The position numbers and the translations under genes are program-made. The notes under the pieces are model-generated. The model ran no database searches. It had not been told where the DNA came from and worked only from the letters and a program-made list of their open reading frames with translations. From assembly GCA_964402115.1 (NCBI GenBank), contig CAYOBW010000006.1, forward strand, positions 7,278-71,277: DNA of 64,000 nt, in the 5' to 3' direction. This DNA comes from CAYOBW01 sp964402115 (lineage in GTDB: Bacteria > Verrucomicrobiota > Kiritimatiellia > UBA8416 > CAYOBW01). Numbering within the stretch: position 1 is the first letter of the stretch; every line of letters starts with the position of its first letter. Positions 46,510 to 54,774 of the stretch are shown here, piece after piece.

Positions 46510-49500
46510 ATGAACAGACGCAGATTCCCTTCGCTGTTTTGTCACGCAGTCGCACTAGCGCTGATCGCTGTTTTCGGCTGCTGGCGCACCTCCGCGCACG
46601 CGCAGGGCGTCAGTGGCGAACTGCCCGAGAAAGCGCGCATCGAGATCGAGTACATCAAGGAACTTCAGGAACTGGGCCTGCCGGACTATGCGGACATCGT
46701 CATCGCCAAGGTCGAGGCGGAGTTCGGCAAGGAGGTCAAGTACGCGATCGAAGTCCTGAAGATGAGCGGCTTGCTCCAACTTGGGAAATTCGAGGAGGTC
46801 AAGAAAGTCATCGCCTCCAAGCCGGACCAGAACGGCGAACTCGTTTGGGCGCTGAAACTCGCGCTGGCGGACGGGCACTACGCGTGGGGGCAATATAAGG
46901 AAGCGCAGGAGCTCTACAACGCGTTCTTTGCCGCTTTCCCGAATGGGCCGCCAGCCGCCCTCAAGCGGTTCTATATAGATGCCGCGTTCAAGTACGCCCA
47001 GATGTTGCTGCTCATGGGGAACCCCGCGGGGGCGCTCACGGCTTTCGACAACGTGTTGAAGGCCAAGCCAGCCAAGAATGTGGCTCGGCAGATCCAAGGC
47101 GAAACGGCCGAGTTGCTTGTGAAACTGGCCGAAGACTCGCAGGGCGCCGAACGCAAGCAGTACATGGAGCGGGCCGAGAAACTCTGCACAGAGATCCTCT
47201 GGGTACAGGATCTCTGGTTTGGCAAGGCCATCGTCTACCTGGCCCACATCAAGCAGCTGCGGGGCGATATCAAGGGGGCGAAAGCGCTTATCGACGAGTA
47301 CACGCCGCAACTGAGGCAGATAGACGAATCCCTCAAGCAACAGTCCGAGGAGACCGGCGATGACCTGACGCGTCTCAATCCCATGGCCGAGTGTCGCTAC
47401 CTGATCGCCGTCATGATGGACGAGGAAGCGGTCCGCTTACTTAAGGAAGGCAAGAAACAGGAGGCGCTGGACCTTTGGATCGGTGAGAAACTCGCCTCCG
47501 GAGAGCGCGCCACGGGCGCGTACCAGCACTTCATCAATGTCTTCATCCGGTACCCGGCCACCAAGTGGGCGCCGGACGCCGGCGTGCGCGGCAGTCGTAT
47601 TGAGGAATCGCTGGCGAAGGACTTCGGCGTCAAGATCGAGAAGAAGGTCACGCCCAAGATGATGGCGGACGTCGAACGCTACCAGTTCCAGTCCGCCCGC
47701 GTGCTCTACAACCAGAAGAACTGGCAGGAGGCAGCGGATTCGTATGTGACCGTCCTGAATCTCTTCGGGCAATCCACCGCCGCCATCTCGGCGCTGGGTG
47801 ACCTGGCTCACTGCTACCTGGAGTTAAAGGAAGAGCTTTATGCGGAAATGGTTGTGCGGTTCATTGGCGAGCGTTTCGGACGACGGCGGGAGTTGATGGG
47901 CGATGCGGGCAACCAGATGCTCCGACTGGCCGACGAAGCGGCAGACGATTTCAATCTCCCGCTCCTGCGTGACCGTATTCACAACGCCTACTTCGATCTG
48001 GTGAAGGGTCACTCCCGCGCGCCGGACCTGCTGTACCGTTTCGGCGAGAAGAAAGTCGAGGCGGGCGATCTGCCGGCGGCTCGCAGCTACTTCGATCGCA
48101 TCATCAAGAACTATACCAACGCGCTGGTCTACCTGCCGGCACACAGCATGTTGGCGGCGACTTGGGAGAAGGCCAACGACCAGACCAACGCGCTGGCGGT
48201 TCTGGAGCAGTACCTTCAGAAACTGGAGAAGACCACCAACCCCGGCGCCCCCGGCATCCTCACGCGCCTACGTATTGCGGGCACGCATAAAGCCTTTGGC
48301 GGCAATGATATGCTGCAAAATGCGATCAAGGTCTACAGCGAGGTCGTGCAGCTGGTCAAGTCGGATGACAAGCGCTACTTCAAGAACCAGGAGGAGCGGG
48401 CACACAATCGTGTCAACATGGAAGCCGCGATCTTCTTCAAGGCGCTGTGCCTCACGATGTTGACCGAACCAGCCGATCAGGCCAACGCTTTCAAGGAGAA
48501 GGCCATCGGCGATTATCGCATGCTCCTGCAGGAGTTTCCCAAGTCCCAGTATGCCGCCGCAGCGTTGAGCCGGGTTGGCGTGTTGTGGACCCTGCTCGGA
48601 AATGCGCAGGAGGCCGAGAAGGCGCTGCGCGAGCTGGAGGAGAAGTATCCCGACACGGAAGAGGCCAAGAACTCCAAGTTCATGCTGGCCAAGAGTTTGC
48701 TGGAGCTCAAGAAGCGCGATCAGGCGATTGCCGTCTTCAAGGAGATGTTTGGCGCCGGCAGTGGGAAGTTTTCGGGTAGTCAGATGCTGACGGCCGGCCG
48801 TGAACTTCTGATCGCCAACGAGTACGAGATCGCCATGCAGGCGTTTGACCAGGCCCTCGTCAAGGCGAATGGCGTTCGCAATGTCGAAGAGCCGGCCCTG
48901 CTGGGCAAGGGCAAGTGCCTCACGGAACTGAAGCGCTATGCCGAAGGGGGTAAGATCCTGACGCAGATGCTGGCCAAGTTCGAGAAGTCCGGATACACCG
49001 TGGAAGCCTGCCTGAATCTCAGCCGCTGTACCGCTGAACTTGCCAGCGAGGAGAAGGATGCGGCCAAGCGGCGCGCCATGTTCGACGACTCGGTCAAGGC
49101 AATGCAGCGCGTCCTCAAGTACGACTCCACGCCGGCTCGTCGGACAGAAGTGGCCGTCGCCGTCGGCAAGATCAATGAACGCAAGGCCAAGGCCGAGGCC
49201 GCCAACAATCAAACCGATGCCGGCAAGGCCAAGGCGCGTGAGTACCTGAACGACGCCATTGCATCCTATCTGACCATGCTGCAGATGACCGACGCCAACG
49301 CCCCGGGCGTGACGCCGCACCTGCAGGATGCCTATGCCGCATGTGTTCCGTTGCTGCTGGAGACGGTCGACCAGGGTAAGGAGCGGGTCGAGATGGCGAT
49401 CGAGGAGTGCGACGCCTACATCCAGCGTTACCCTGAAGGCAAGTACATTACGGAAATCAGGCGGTGGCGCAGTCAGGCCATGATCAAGGCCACCCAGCTG

Positions 49501-49632
49501 GGGATAGTCGGAGCCGGTCAGGTCAAGGAGAAGGAAGCGGCGCCAGCCGCCGGGACGGCGCCCGTGGCGACGCCTGCGCCGGCCGTGGCGCCTGCAGCCG
49601 CGGGAACCAATCCCCCCGCGGCCAAGCCTTGA
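46510..49632 (+). CDS. Large secreted TPR-repeat protein
   Basis: The 1040-residue product has a signal peptide (ALALIAVFG, cleavage near AHAQG) and is helical throughout with many degenerate TPR units (e.g. the regions around residues 150-200, 520-560, 700-780). The last 40 residues are Ala/Pro-rich. ATG 46510 opens a standard signal peptide. TPR proteins act as periplasmic scaffolds. Next in line are a second secreted helical protein and exbB-exbD genes, comparable in layout to the Tol system, where the TPR protein CpoB partners TolQR; that comparison is inference. Confidence 0.85.
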   Translation: MNRRRFPSLFCHAVALALIAVFGCWRTSAHAQGVSGELPEKARIEIEYIKELQELGLPDYADIVIAKVEAEFGKEVKYAIEVLKMSGLLQLGKFEEVKKVIASKPDQNGELVWALKLALADGHYAWGQYKEAQELYNAFFAAFPNGPPAALKRFYIDAAFKYAQMLLLMGNPAGALTAFDNVLKAKPAKNVARQIQGETAELLVKLAEDSQGAERKQYMERAEKLCTEILWVQDLWFGKAIVYLAHIKQLRGDIKGAKALIDEYTPQLRQIDESLKQQSEETGDDLTRLNPMAECRYLIAVMMDEEAVRLLKEGKKQEALDLWIGEKLASGERATGAYQHFINVFIRYPATKWAPDAGVRGSRIEESLAKDFGVKIEKKVTPKMMADVERYQFQSARVLYNQKNWQEAADSYVTVLNLFGQSTAAISALGDLAHCYLELKEELYAEMVVRFIGERFGRRRELMGDAGNQMLRLADEAADDFNLPLLRDRIHNAYFDLVKGHSRAPDLLYRFGEKKVEAGDLPAARSYFDRIIKNYTNALVYLPAHSMLAATWEKANDQTNALAVLEQYLQKLEKTTNPGAPGILTRLRIAGTHKAFGGNDMLQNAIKVYSEVVQLVKSDDKRYFKNQEERAHNRVNMEAAIFFKALCLTMLTEPADQANAFKEKAIGDYRMLLQEFPKSQYAAAALSRVGVLWTLLGNAQEAEKALRELEEKYPDTEEAKNSKFMLAKSLLELKKRDQAIAVFKEMFGAGSGKFSGSQMLTAGRELLIANEYEIAMQAFDQALVKANGVRNVEEPALLGKGKCLTELKRYAEGGKILTQMLAKFEKSGYTVEACLNLSRCTAELASEEKDAAKRRAMFDDSVKAMQRVLKYDSTPARRTEVAVAVGKINERKAKAEAANNQTDAGKAKAREYLNDAIASYLTMLQMTDANAPGVTPHLQDAYAACVPLLLETVDQGKERVEMAIEECDAYIQRYPEGKYITEIRRWRSQAMIKATQLGIVGAGQVKEKEAAPAAGTAPVATPAPAVAPAAAGTNPPAAKP

Positions 49633-49686
49633 CCCGTCACGTGTGACATGCGATATAGCAACCGATTGCGAAAGAGAGGCTATGGA

Positions 49687-50505
49687 ATGACGACGACACA
49701 AAGCAGACAAGTCAGGGGCATGATCCGCGCGGCCTGTTGGGTGCTCTTCATGGCTGCCACGGTGGCGCAGGCCGCCGTTGAAGGCGCTATCTTCAAGACG
49801 GGCGACGAGCAGCGTCCGATAGAAGGCTCGATCCGTTGGCGGGCAGCCAGTAAGGAGTATGCCGTAACGACAAAGGATAACAGCGTCATGCTCAGCATTC
49901 CGCTGGATGAAGTCGGCGGTATGCGCATCAAGCGTCCCGCCAATCTCGACGGCCTGATCAACCAGGTTCGGCAGGGGCAGTTCTCCCCCGCCATCCCCGG
50001 GCTTGAGGCCATTGTCGAGGAATACACGATGCTGCAGTACGATATGGACGCTGGCGCGGCGCTGGCGCGCGCCTACATGGGCAACAAGGACCCAAAGAAG
50101 GCCGCGGCTACTTGCGAGAAGGTGTTGGCCGACAAGCCGGAGCAGACAATCAGCCGTGAACTCGTGGACGCCTATTGGGATGCCTTGCTCGATACCGAAC
50201 AATATGCCCGGCTGCGCGAGCAGCTCTCGAAGGCGATCGAGACGGGCAACCGGGAAGTTGCCGCCCAGGCCCACAACAAGCGGGGCGACATTGATTTCAA
50301 GCGGGGCGACCCGAAGACGGCGCTTATGGACGGCTACCTGCGCACGGTGACGCTATTCCGCGACGTCAAAGCCGTGCAGCCCGAGGCGCTCTACAAGGCG
50401 TATCTCTGTTTCGACAAGCTGGGGCAGAACAGCCACAAGGACAAGATGCGCAAGCGGCTGATGCAGGAATTCGCGAGCAGCCCGCAGGCGCAGCAGGTGC
50501 GCTAG
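49687..50505 (+). CDS. Secreted TPR-like protein
   Basis: The 272-residue product has a signal peptide (AACWVLFMAATVAQAA), a short beta-rich N-terminal region (about 30-95) and a helical TPR-like remainder (AGAALARAYMGNKDPKKAAATCEKVL broken into repeats). ATG 49687 follows AGAGAGG by seven bases; an earlier in-frame ATG lies at 49648. It stands between the large TPR gene and exbB. Confidence 0.8.
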   Translation: MTTTQSRQVRGMIRAACWVLFMAATVAQAAVEGAIFKTGDEQRPIEGSIRWRAASKEYAVTTKDNSVMLSIPLDEVGGMRIKRPANLDGLINQVRQGQFSPAIPGLEAIVEEYTMLQYDMDAGAALARAYMGNKDPKKAAATCEKVLADKPEQTISRELVDAYWDALLDTEQYARLREQLSKAIETGNREVAAQAHNKRGDIDFKRGDPKTALMDGYLRTVTLFRDVKAVQPEALYKAYLCFDKLGQNSHKDKMRKRLMQEFASSPQAQQVR

Positions 50506-50520
50506 GCCCCGAGTTCGCGG

Positions 50521-50567
50521 GGAGCGGTTTCCGATGTCGTGATGGGAGCAGAGCGGGAGACCGCTCC
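50521..50567 (+). other. Hairpin before exbB
   Basis: Arms 50521-50532 and 50556-50567 pair over 12 positions (one G-T), with a 23-base loop, just after the stop of the TPR-like gene. It is followed by a G-run rather than T-run, so it may end or process the upstream message rather than terminate in the standard way. Confidence 0.5.
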
Positions 50568-50579
50568 GGGGGGGGGATG

Positions 50580-50599
50580 GACCGGTCCCGACCGGTCGG
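50580..50599. promoter_or_regulatory. Tandem palindromes upstream of exbB
   Basis: The 8-base palindrome GACCGGTC occurs twice two bases apart (50580-50587 and 50590-50597); the second is the centre of a 12-base palindrome CCGACCGGTCGG. It lies about 58 bases upstream of exbB and could be a repressor operator. No regulator is encoded beside it. Confidence 0.4.
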
Positions 50600-50656
50600 G
50601 TTTACAGGTTAAGTGGGGCAGCTCAGATCCGTGAGGACAAAAGGAGAAGGTGACGC

Positions 50657-51448
50657 ATGAAGAGGATGATGAGGGTGGCGGTATTGGTCGGTACGTTGGC
50701 CTTGTGCACGCCTGCGATGCGTGTTTCGGCCCAGGATGCAGCCCCGGCGGCTGATGCCGGCGCGCTGGTAACGGCAGCCGGAGGCGACGCTGCCGAAACC
50801 AAGCCGGCCGCCAACATGGGTCTGTGGGCCGTTATCATGAGTTCCGGCGCCCTCGGCGTGCTCCTGTGGATCGGTTTGTTCGGCGCGGGCGCCGCGGGCA
50901 TCTACTTCGTGGTGGACTGTTCCATCACCATCCGCACGAAGCGCATCATGCCGCAGTCGCTGATTGACAACGTCAACCAGGCGATGACCGAGGGCGACGT
51001 GCTCAAGGCCCTCAAGTCCTGCGAGAACGAGCCGGGGCCGCTGGCGAACGTGCTGACCGCCGGCTTCAGCCACGTGGAAGAAGGCTTCGATATCATCCAG
51101 GAATCCATCGCCACGGCCGCCAATCTCGAGACGGAGAAGCTGATGCAGAAGATCACCTGGCTGTCTGTCTGCGCCAACCTGGCGCCGATGCTGGGGTTGC
51201 TCGGAACCGTGCAGGGCATGATCTACTGCTTCGCCAACCTCGGCAGCGGAGCCCCCGACGTCGCGGTGCTGGCCGTCAACATCGCCCAGGCCCTGTACAC
51301 GACCGCCGCCGGTCTGCTGACCGCCGTGCCGTGCGTGACCGTTTACTACGTTTTCCGGAATGCGGCGAACAGGATCGTCCTGCGCATGGAAGCCATGACC
51401 ATGGAACTGATCAAGGACCTGCGCAATGTCGAGGTCGTGACCGAGTAA
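50657..51448 (+). CDS. exbB: ExbB/TolQ/MotA-type proton channel protein
   Basis: The 263-residue product has a signal peptide, three transmembrane helices (about 54-88, 172-195, 205-235), a cytoplasmic loop between the first two, and family motifs (LSVCANLAPMLGLLGTVQGM; ALYTTAAGLLTAVPC). With ExbD it forms a proton-driven motor in the inner membrane. An N-terminal periplasmic extension is present, as in several PVC and Bacteroidetes-type ExbB proteins. AAAGGAGAAGG precedes ATG. First of exbB-exbD-exbD-toroid. Confidence 0.93.
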   Translation: MKRMMRVAVLVGTLALCTPAMRVSAQDAAPAADAGALVTAAGGDAAETKPAANMGLWAVIMSSGALGVLLWIGLFGAGAAGIYFVVDCSITIRTKRIMPQSLIDNVNQAMTEGDVLKALKSCENEPGPLANVLTAGFSHVEEGFDIIQESIATAANLETEKLMQKITWLSVCANLAPMLGLLGTVQGMIYCFANLGSGAPDVAVLAVNIAQALYTTAAGLLTAVPCVTVYYVFRNAANRIVLRMEAMTMELIKDLRNVEVVTE

Positions 51449-51481
51449 TGTGCGCTTGCGAACAGGAAAGGGGGACACGAT

Positions 51482-51910
51482 ATGGCTAAGCGCGATTGCC
51501 CTCCCTGTGAGATCGACATGACGCCGATGATCGACGTCACGTTCCAGCTCATCATCTTCTTCATCGTCACGTTCAAGATCAACGAGAGTTTCAAGCAGGA
51601 TATCGAGTTGGAGGATGCCAAGCACGGCATGCTGCTCAAGGAAACCCGTGGCGCCATGATCGTGGAGGTTGACCGCAAAGGGGCGATTTCCATGTACAAC
51701 TGCGGCATGTCGGAAGCCTACTTCAAGCATATCGTGACGCAACGGTTCAAGAACTCGGGGGATTTCCCCGTCATGATCCGTGCGGACAAGCGCACGAAGC
51801 ACTCTGACGTGCGCAAAGTGATGGATATCTGCTCCAGCATCGGCATCTGGAAGATCAACTTCCTCGGCATCCAGGAGTCGAAGGAATCGAAAGCACAGAG
51901 AAGCAAGTAA
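51482..51910 (+). CDS. exbD: ExbD/TolR family protein, copy 1
   Basis: The 142-residue product has the motif DMTPMIDVTFQLIIFFIVTF with Asp18 at the proton-carrying position of the single transmembrane helix, then a periplasmic domain ending in KVMDICSSIG. The cytoplasmic N terminus has an unusual C-P-P-C. It follows exbB by 33 bases. It is diverged from copies 2 and 3, which are closer to each other. Confidence 0.93.
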   Translation: MAKRDCPPCEIDMTPMIDVTFQLIIFFIVTFKINESFKQDIELEDAKHGMLLKETRGAMIVEVDRKGAISMYNCGMSEAYFKHIVTQRFKNSGDFPVMIRADKRTKHSDVRKVMDICSSIGIWKINFLGIQESKESKAQRSK

Positions 51911-51944
51911 TCATCGACAACTTGTTCTCGGGGGGGACGTCGCC

Positions 51945-52364
51945 ATGGCCACAGCCAAACGCAAGATGATGGTCGAGGGAGTCAAGCTGGAGATGACGCC
52001 GATGATCGACGTCGTCTTCCAGTTGCTGATCTTCTTCCTGGTGACGCTGAAACAGGAGGACATTCTGGGGCGGTTGGAGATCTCCCGGCCGGCACCGGGC
52101 GCCAGCAAGCCCGAGGAACAGGTCAAACTGTTCGAGGTTATTGTCTACGACAATCGTGAACTGGGCGGCGAAGGGGTTGCCCTTCAGGGGCGGCAGATAT
52201 CCTTCCGGGAGCTGGACCGGCAGGTGGCCCGGCTCTCCTCCGTCAGCAAGAGCGTCTCCGTCATCATCAAGTGTCACGGCAAGTCGCCACACTCCAACCT
52301 GATGAAGGTGCTGGATGTGTGTGCCAAGTACGACCTCAAGAACCTCGCCGTGTTCAGCTTGTAA
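51945..52364 (+). CDS. exbD: ExbD/TolR family protein, copy 2
   Basis: The 139-residue product has EMTPMIDVVFQLLIFFLVTL with Asp22 in the membrane helix and a periplasmic domain that includes RISFRELDRQVARL-type and VIIKCHGKSPHSNLMKVLD segments. It closely resembles copy 3 downstream (both continue KQED after the helix). Two ExbD proteins beside one ExbB suggests a mixed or alternative pair in the motor; ExbD acts as a dimer in the E. coli system. Confidence 0.93.
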   Translation: MATAKRKMMVEGVKLEMTPMIDVVFQLLIFFLVTLKQEDILGRLEISRPAPGASKPEEQVKLFEVIVYDNRELGGEGVALQGRQISFRELDRQVARLSSVSKSVSVIIKCHGKSPHSNLMKVLDVCAKYDLKNLAVFSL

Positions 52365-52460
52365 AAAGCTTGGGCCTAAGACGCGGCGCGGCCCGGACGT
52401 TATAGCGAGTGACAGGGCGCAGTGGGCGCCCGCGGATGATCGTAACGGGAGCATGAAGAC

Positions 52461-54098
52461 ATGAGCGACGATCTGGTTCAACCCCCGGTGGAAGGTGTGC
52501 CGACCGGTCCCCAGGACATGGACGAGCTGAAGGCGCATTTTCACGACATGATGGAGCTCTTTGACGAGCTCTCCTTCAAAGAGAAATGGCAGCGCGTTTT
52601 CGCGGGGTTGAAACAGCCTATGGACACGGGCGAGCACAAGTGGGCTCGCCTGCAGATGATTCGCCTGTCGGCGCCCATTTCGGCCGTGGTCGTGCCGGCC
52701 CTCCTGTTGCTCATCATGGCTCTGGTGCCGGCGGGGAGCGGACCCGCGCGCAATGTGACCGTACAGATCGTGGACCCGGAAAAGATCGAGGAACTCGACA
52801 AGATCGAGGAGATCAAGCAGGACATACCCGAACCCGAGACAGAAATCACGTACGACGCCGAGGTGACCGTGGATCAGCCGGTCGTCAACGCGCCACCGAC
52901 GGACTTCAGTCCGCAGCCGACCCCCGTCGATGCCGTGGCGATCGTGAAGAGCCCCGTCATCATGCGCGGCATCTACGGGAGTCGCACACCCGGCATGCGC
53001 GGCTCGTTGATGGGCCGGCACGGCGCCCCTGCCGGCACGGAGGAGGCGGTTCTCCGCGCCCTGCGCTGGCTGAAGAAGTACCAGGAATACGACGGGAAGT
53101 GGATGGCGGGCGCGGGTGGCGGCGTCAACTACTCCTCGGGCGTGCCCGCCGCCATGACCGGACTCGGACTGCTGACCTTCCTGGCCCATGGCGAGACGCC
53201 GACCTCCGAGGAGTTCGGCGAAACCGTCGAGAAAGCGATCCGTTGGCTGGCGACGAACCAGAAGGGGAACGGGCATTTCGAGGGAGCTGACGCACACGAG
53301 TACGGGCACCCGATTGCGGCTTACGCGCTCTGCGAAGCGTATGGCATGACGAAGATACCCATGCTGAAAAACGTGGCCGAGAAGGCCATCGATGTGATCA
53401 TCGAGGGACAGCAGGCGGGCGGAGGCTGGAACTACAACTGCAGCAAGCCCAATCCCAAGCGCAACGACACATCCTACTCTGCCTGGTGCGGGCAGGCGCT
53501 CAAGGCCGCCAAGATGGCCGGCCTGCAGAACAAGGACCTGAAGAAGAGCATTGAAGACGGTGTGCGCGGCTACAAGGAGAACGCCGCCCAGTACGGCGGC
53601 TTCGGCTACACGGATAAAGGTTCCACGCGATTGACCGGCGCCGGCGTTCTCTGCATGCAGCTGCTTGGCCACCAGAAGGACTCCGAGGTCCAGAGCGGCA
53701 TGGGCTGGATGCGCGAGCACTCCACCTGCAAATGGGACAAGGGCGGCAACCAGGGCGCCCGGCCGATCTACTACTGGTACTACGAAACCCAGGCATTCTT
53801 TCACCACGGTGGCGAGGACTGGAAGAAATGGAACCGGCTGTTCGCCACCGAACTGTGTCGCAACCAGAAGGTCGTGCCCAAGGCCATCGCCGGCCCGAAG
53901 GGCAGCATGGTGGATATCGGCTACTGGGAGTCGCTGACGGCCGACGAGAACTACGGCTTTACCTACAACACGACGCTGTGCGCGCTGATGCTGCAGGTCT
54001 ACTACCGCTTCCTGCCGACGTACCAGACGATCAAGGAAGATGACGCGCCTGTGCTCGAGGATAAGACAGGCGACATCAAGATCGACATCAAGGCTTGA
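52461..54098 (+). CDS. TonB-positioned membrane protein with squalene-cyclase-like toroid, copy 1
   Basis: The 545-residue product has a cytoplasmic N terminus with DELKAHFHDMMELFDE and TGEHKWARLQ, a single transmembrane helix (about 71-90), an acidic/Pro-rich periplasmic linker (PEPETEITYDAEV, as in TonB), and an alpha-toroid of prenyltransferase/squalene-cyclase-type repeats (about 190-530; units such as QEYDGKW, QKGNGHFEG, QQAGGGWNY). The DxDD acid motif of squalene-hopene cyclase is absent, so it is probably not a terpene cyclase. It may carry ExbB/ExbD motor energy to a periplasmic or outer-membrane partner; that is inference. A strong terminator follows. Confidence 0.88.
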   Translation: MSDDLVQPPVEGVPTGPQDMDELKAHFHDMMELFDELSFKEKWQRVFAGLKQPMDTGEHKWARLQMIRLSAPISAVVVPALLLLIMALVPAGSGPARNVTVQIVDPEKIEELDKIEEIKQDIPEPETEITYDAEVTVDQPVVNAPPTDFSPQPTPVDAVAIVKSPVIMRGIYGSRTPGMRGSLMGRHGAPAGTEEAVLRALRWLKKYQEYDGKWMAGAGGGVNYSSGVPAAMTGLGLLTFLAHGETPTSEEFGETVEKAIRWLATNQKGNGHFEGADAHEYGHPIAAYALCEAYGMTKIPMLKNVAEKAIDVIIEGQQAGGGWNYNCSKPNPKRNDTSYSAWCGQALKAAKMAGLQNKDLKKSIEDGVRGYKENAAQYGGFGYTDKGSTRLTGAGVLCMQLLGHQKDSEVQSGMGWMREHSTCKWDKGGNQGARPIYYWYYETQAFFHHGGEDWKKWNRLFATELCRNQKVVPKAIAGPKGSMVDIGYWESLTADENYGFTYNTTLCALMLQVYYRFLPTYQTIKEDDAPVLEDKTGDIKIDIKA

Positions 54099-54118
54099 GC
54101 TGAACGTCGTCCTCTCGC

Positions 54119-54153
54119 AAAACCCCCGCGCCGCCGAGCGTCGCGGGGGTTTT
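54119..54153 (+). terminator. Rho-independent terminator after toroid copy 1
   Basis: A perfect 12-base stem (AAAACCCCCGCG / CGCGGGGGTTTT) with an 11-base loop starts about 20 bases after the stop; the TTTT end is followed by GCTTTTG. It ends the exbB-exbD-exbD-toroid operon and separates it from the repeated pair downstream. Confidence 0.92.
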
Positions 54154-54270
54154 GCTTTTGTTCAGCCTCGCGCCCCCCTCCAGTCTCTAATAAACCGGGC
54201 CGACCGGGCGTTGCGTCATGTAAAGGGACCGACGCAGCGTGCGCCGGTCCGCCAGCCTGGAGGTGTGCCG

Positions 54271-54684
54271 ATGAAGCTGCTCAACCGCCGCACAGGGCGC
54301 CGCGCAACGGACCCGCGACTCGACATGACGCCGATGATCGACGTCGTCTTCCAACTCCTGATCTTCTTCCTGGTGACGCTCAAGCAGGAGGACCTGTACG
54401 CCATGCTCGCGGCCGCCAGGCCGCAGGCGGGCGGCGGACCCGCGGTGGAGCTGGTCGAAATCGCGATCAGGGGCACGGCGGATGGCCGCGAAGCGCTGAC
54501 GCTGCTCGGGCGGTCCGTCACGCTGGAGGAGCTCGACGCGCACCTGCGCGCGCTGGGGCGGATCAGCACGCGCGTGCCCGTCGTCATTCGGTGCGAGGGC
54601 GGTTCGCGCCACGGCTCGCTGATGCAGGTGCTGGATGCCTGCCGCGCCAATCGTTTCGAGCGCCTGTCCGTGTTCAGCCAGTAA
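54271..54684 (+). CDS. exbD: ExbD/TolR family protein, copy 3
   Basis: The 137-residue product has DMTPMIDVVFQLLIFFLVTL with Asp24 in the helix, then the KQED and VLDACRANRFERLSVFS-type ending shared with copy 2 (which ends CAKYDLKNLAVFSL). ATG 54271 follows CTGGAGGTG. It starts a second transcription unit made of ExbD plus toroid, without its own exbB, so it probably uses the ExbB encoded upstream. Confidence 0.9.
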   Translation: MKLLNRRTGRRATDPRLDMTPMIDVVFQLLIFFLVTLKQEDLYAMLAAARPQAGGGPAVELVEIAIRGTADGREALTLLGRSVTLEELDAHLRALGRISTRVPVVIRCEGGSRHGSLMQVLDACRANRFERLSVFSQ

Positions 54685-54774
54685 GCCCGCCGCCCTAATA
54701 AAAACATATACGCAGGCGTGTACCCTGGTGAAGGCGGGGAACACAGGGAGGCCTTACTTGAAGGGGAGGCCGAC

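Noticed and set aside
48268..50274. Reverse open frame of about 670 codons opposite the TPR genes
   Set aside because: It spans the boundary of two real forward genes and has no domain features.
51855..53807. Reverse open frame of about 650 codons opposite exbD and toroid genes
   Set aside because: It crosses several well-supported forward genes and has no recognisable features.
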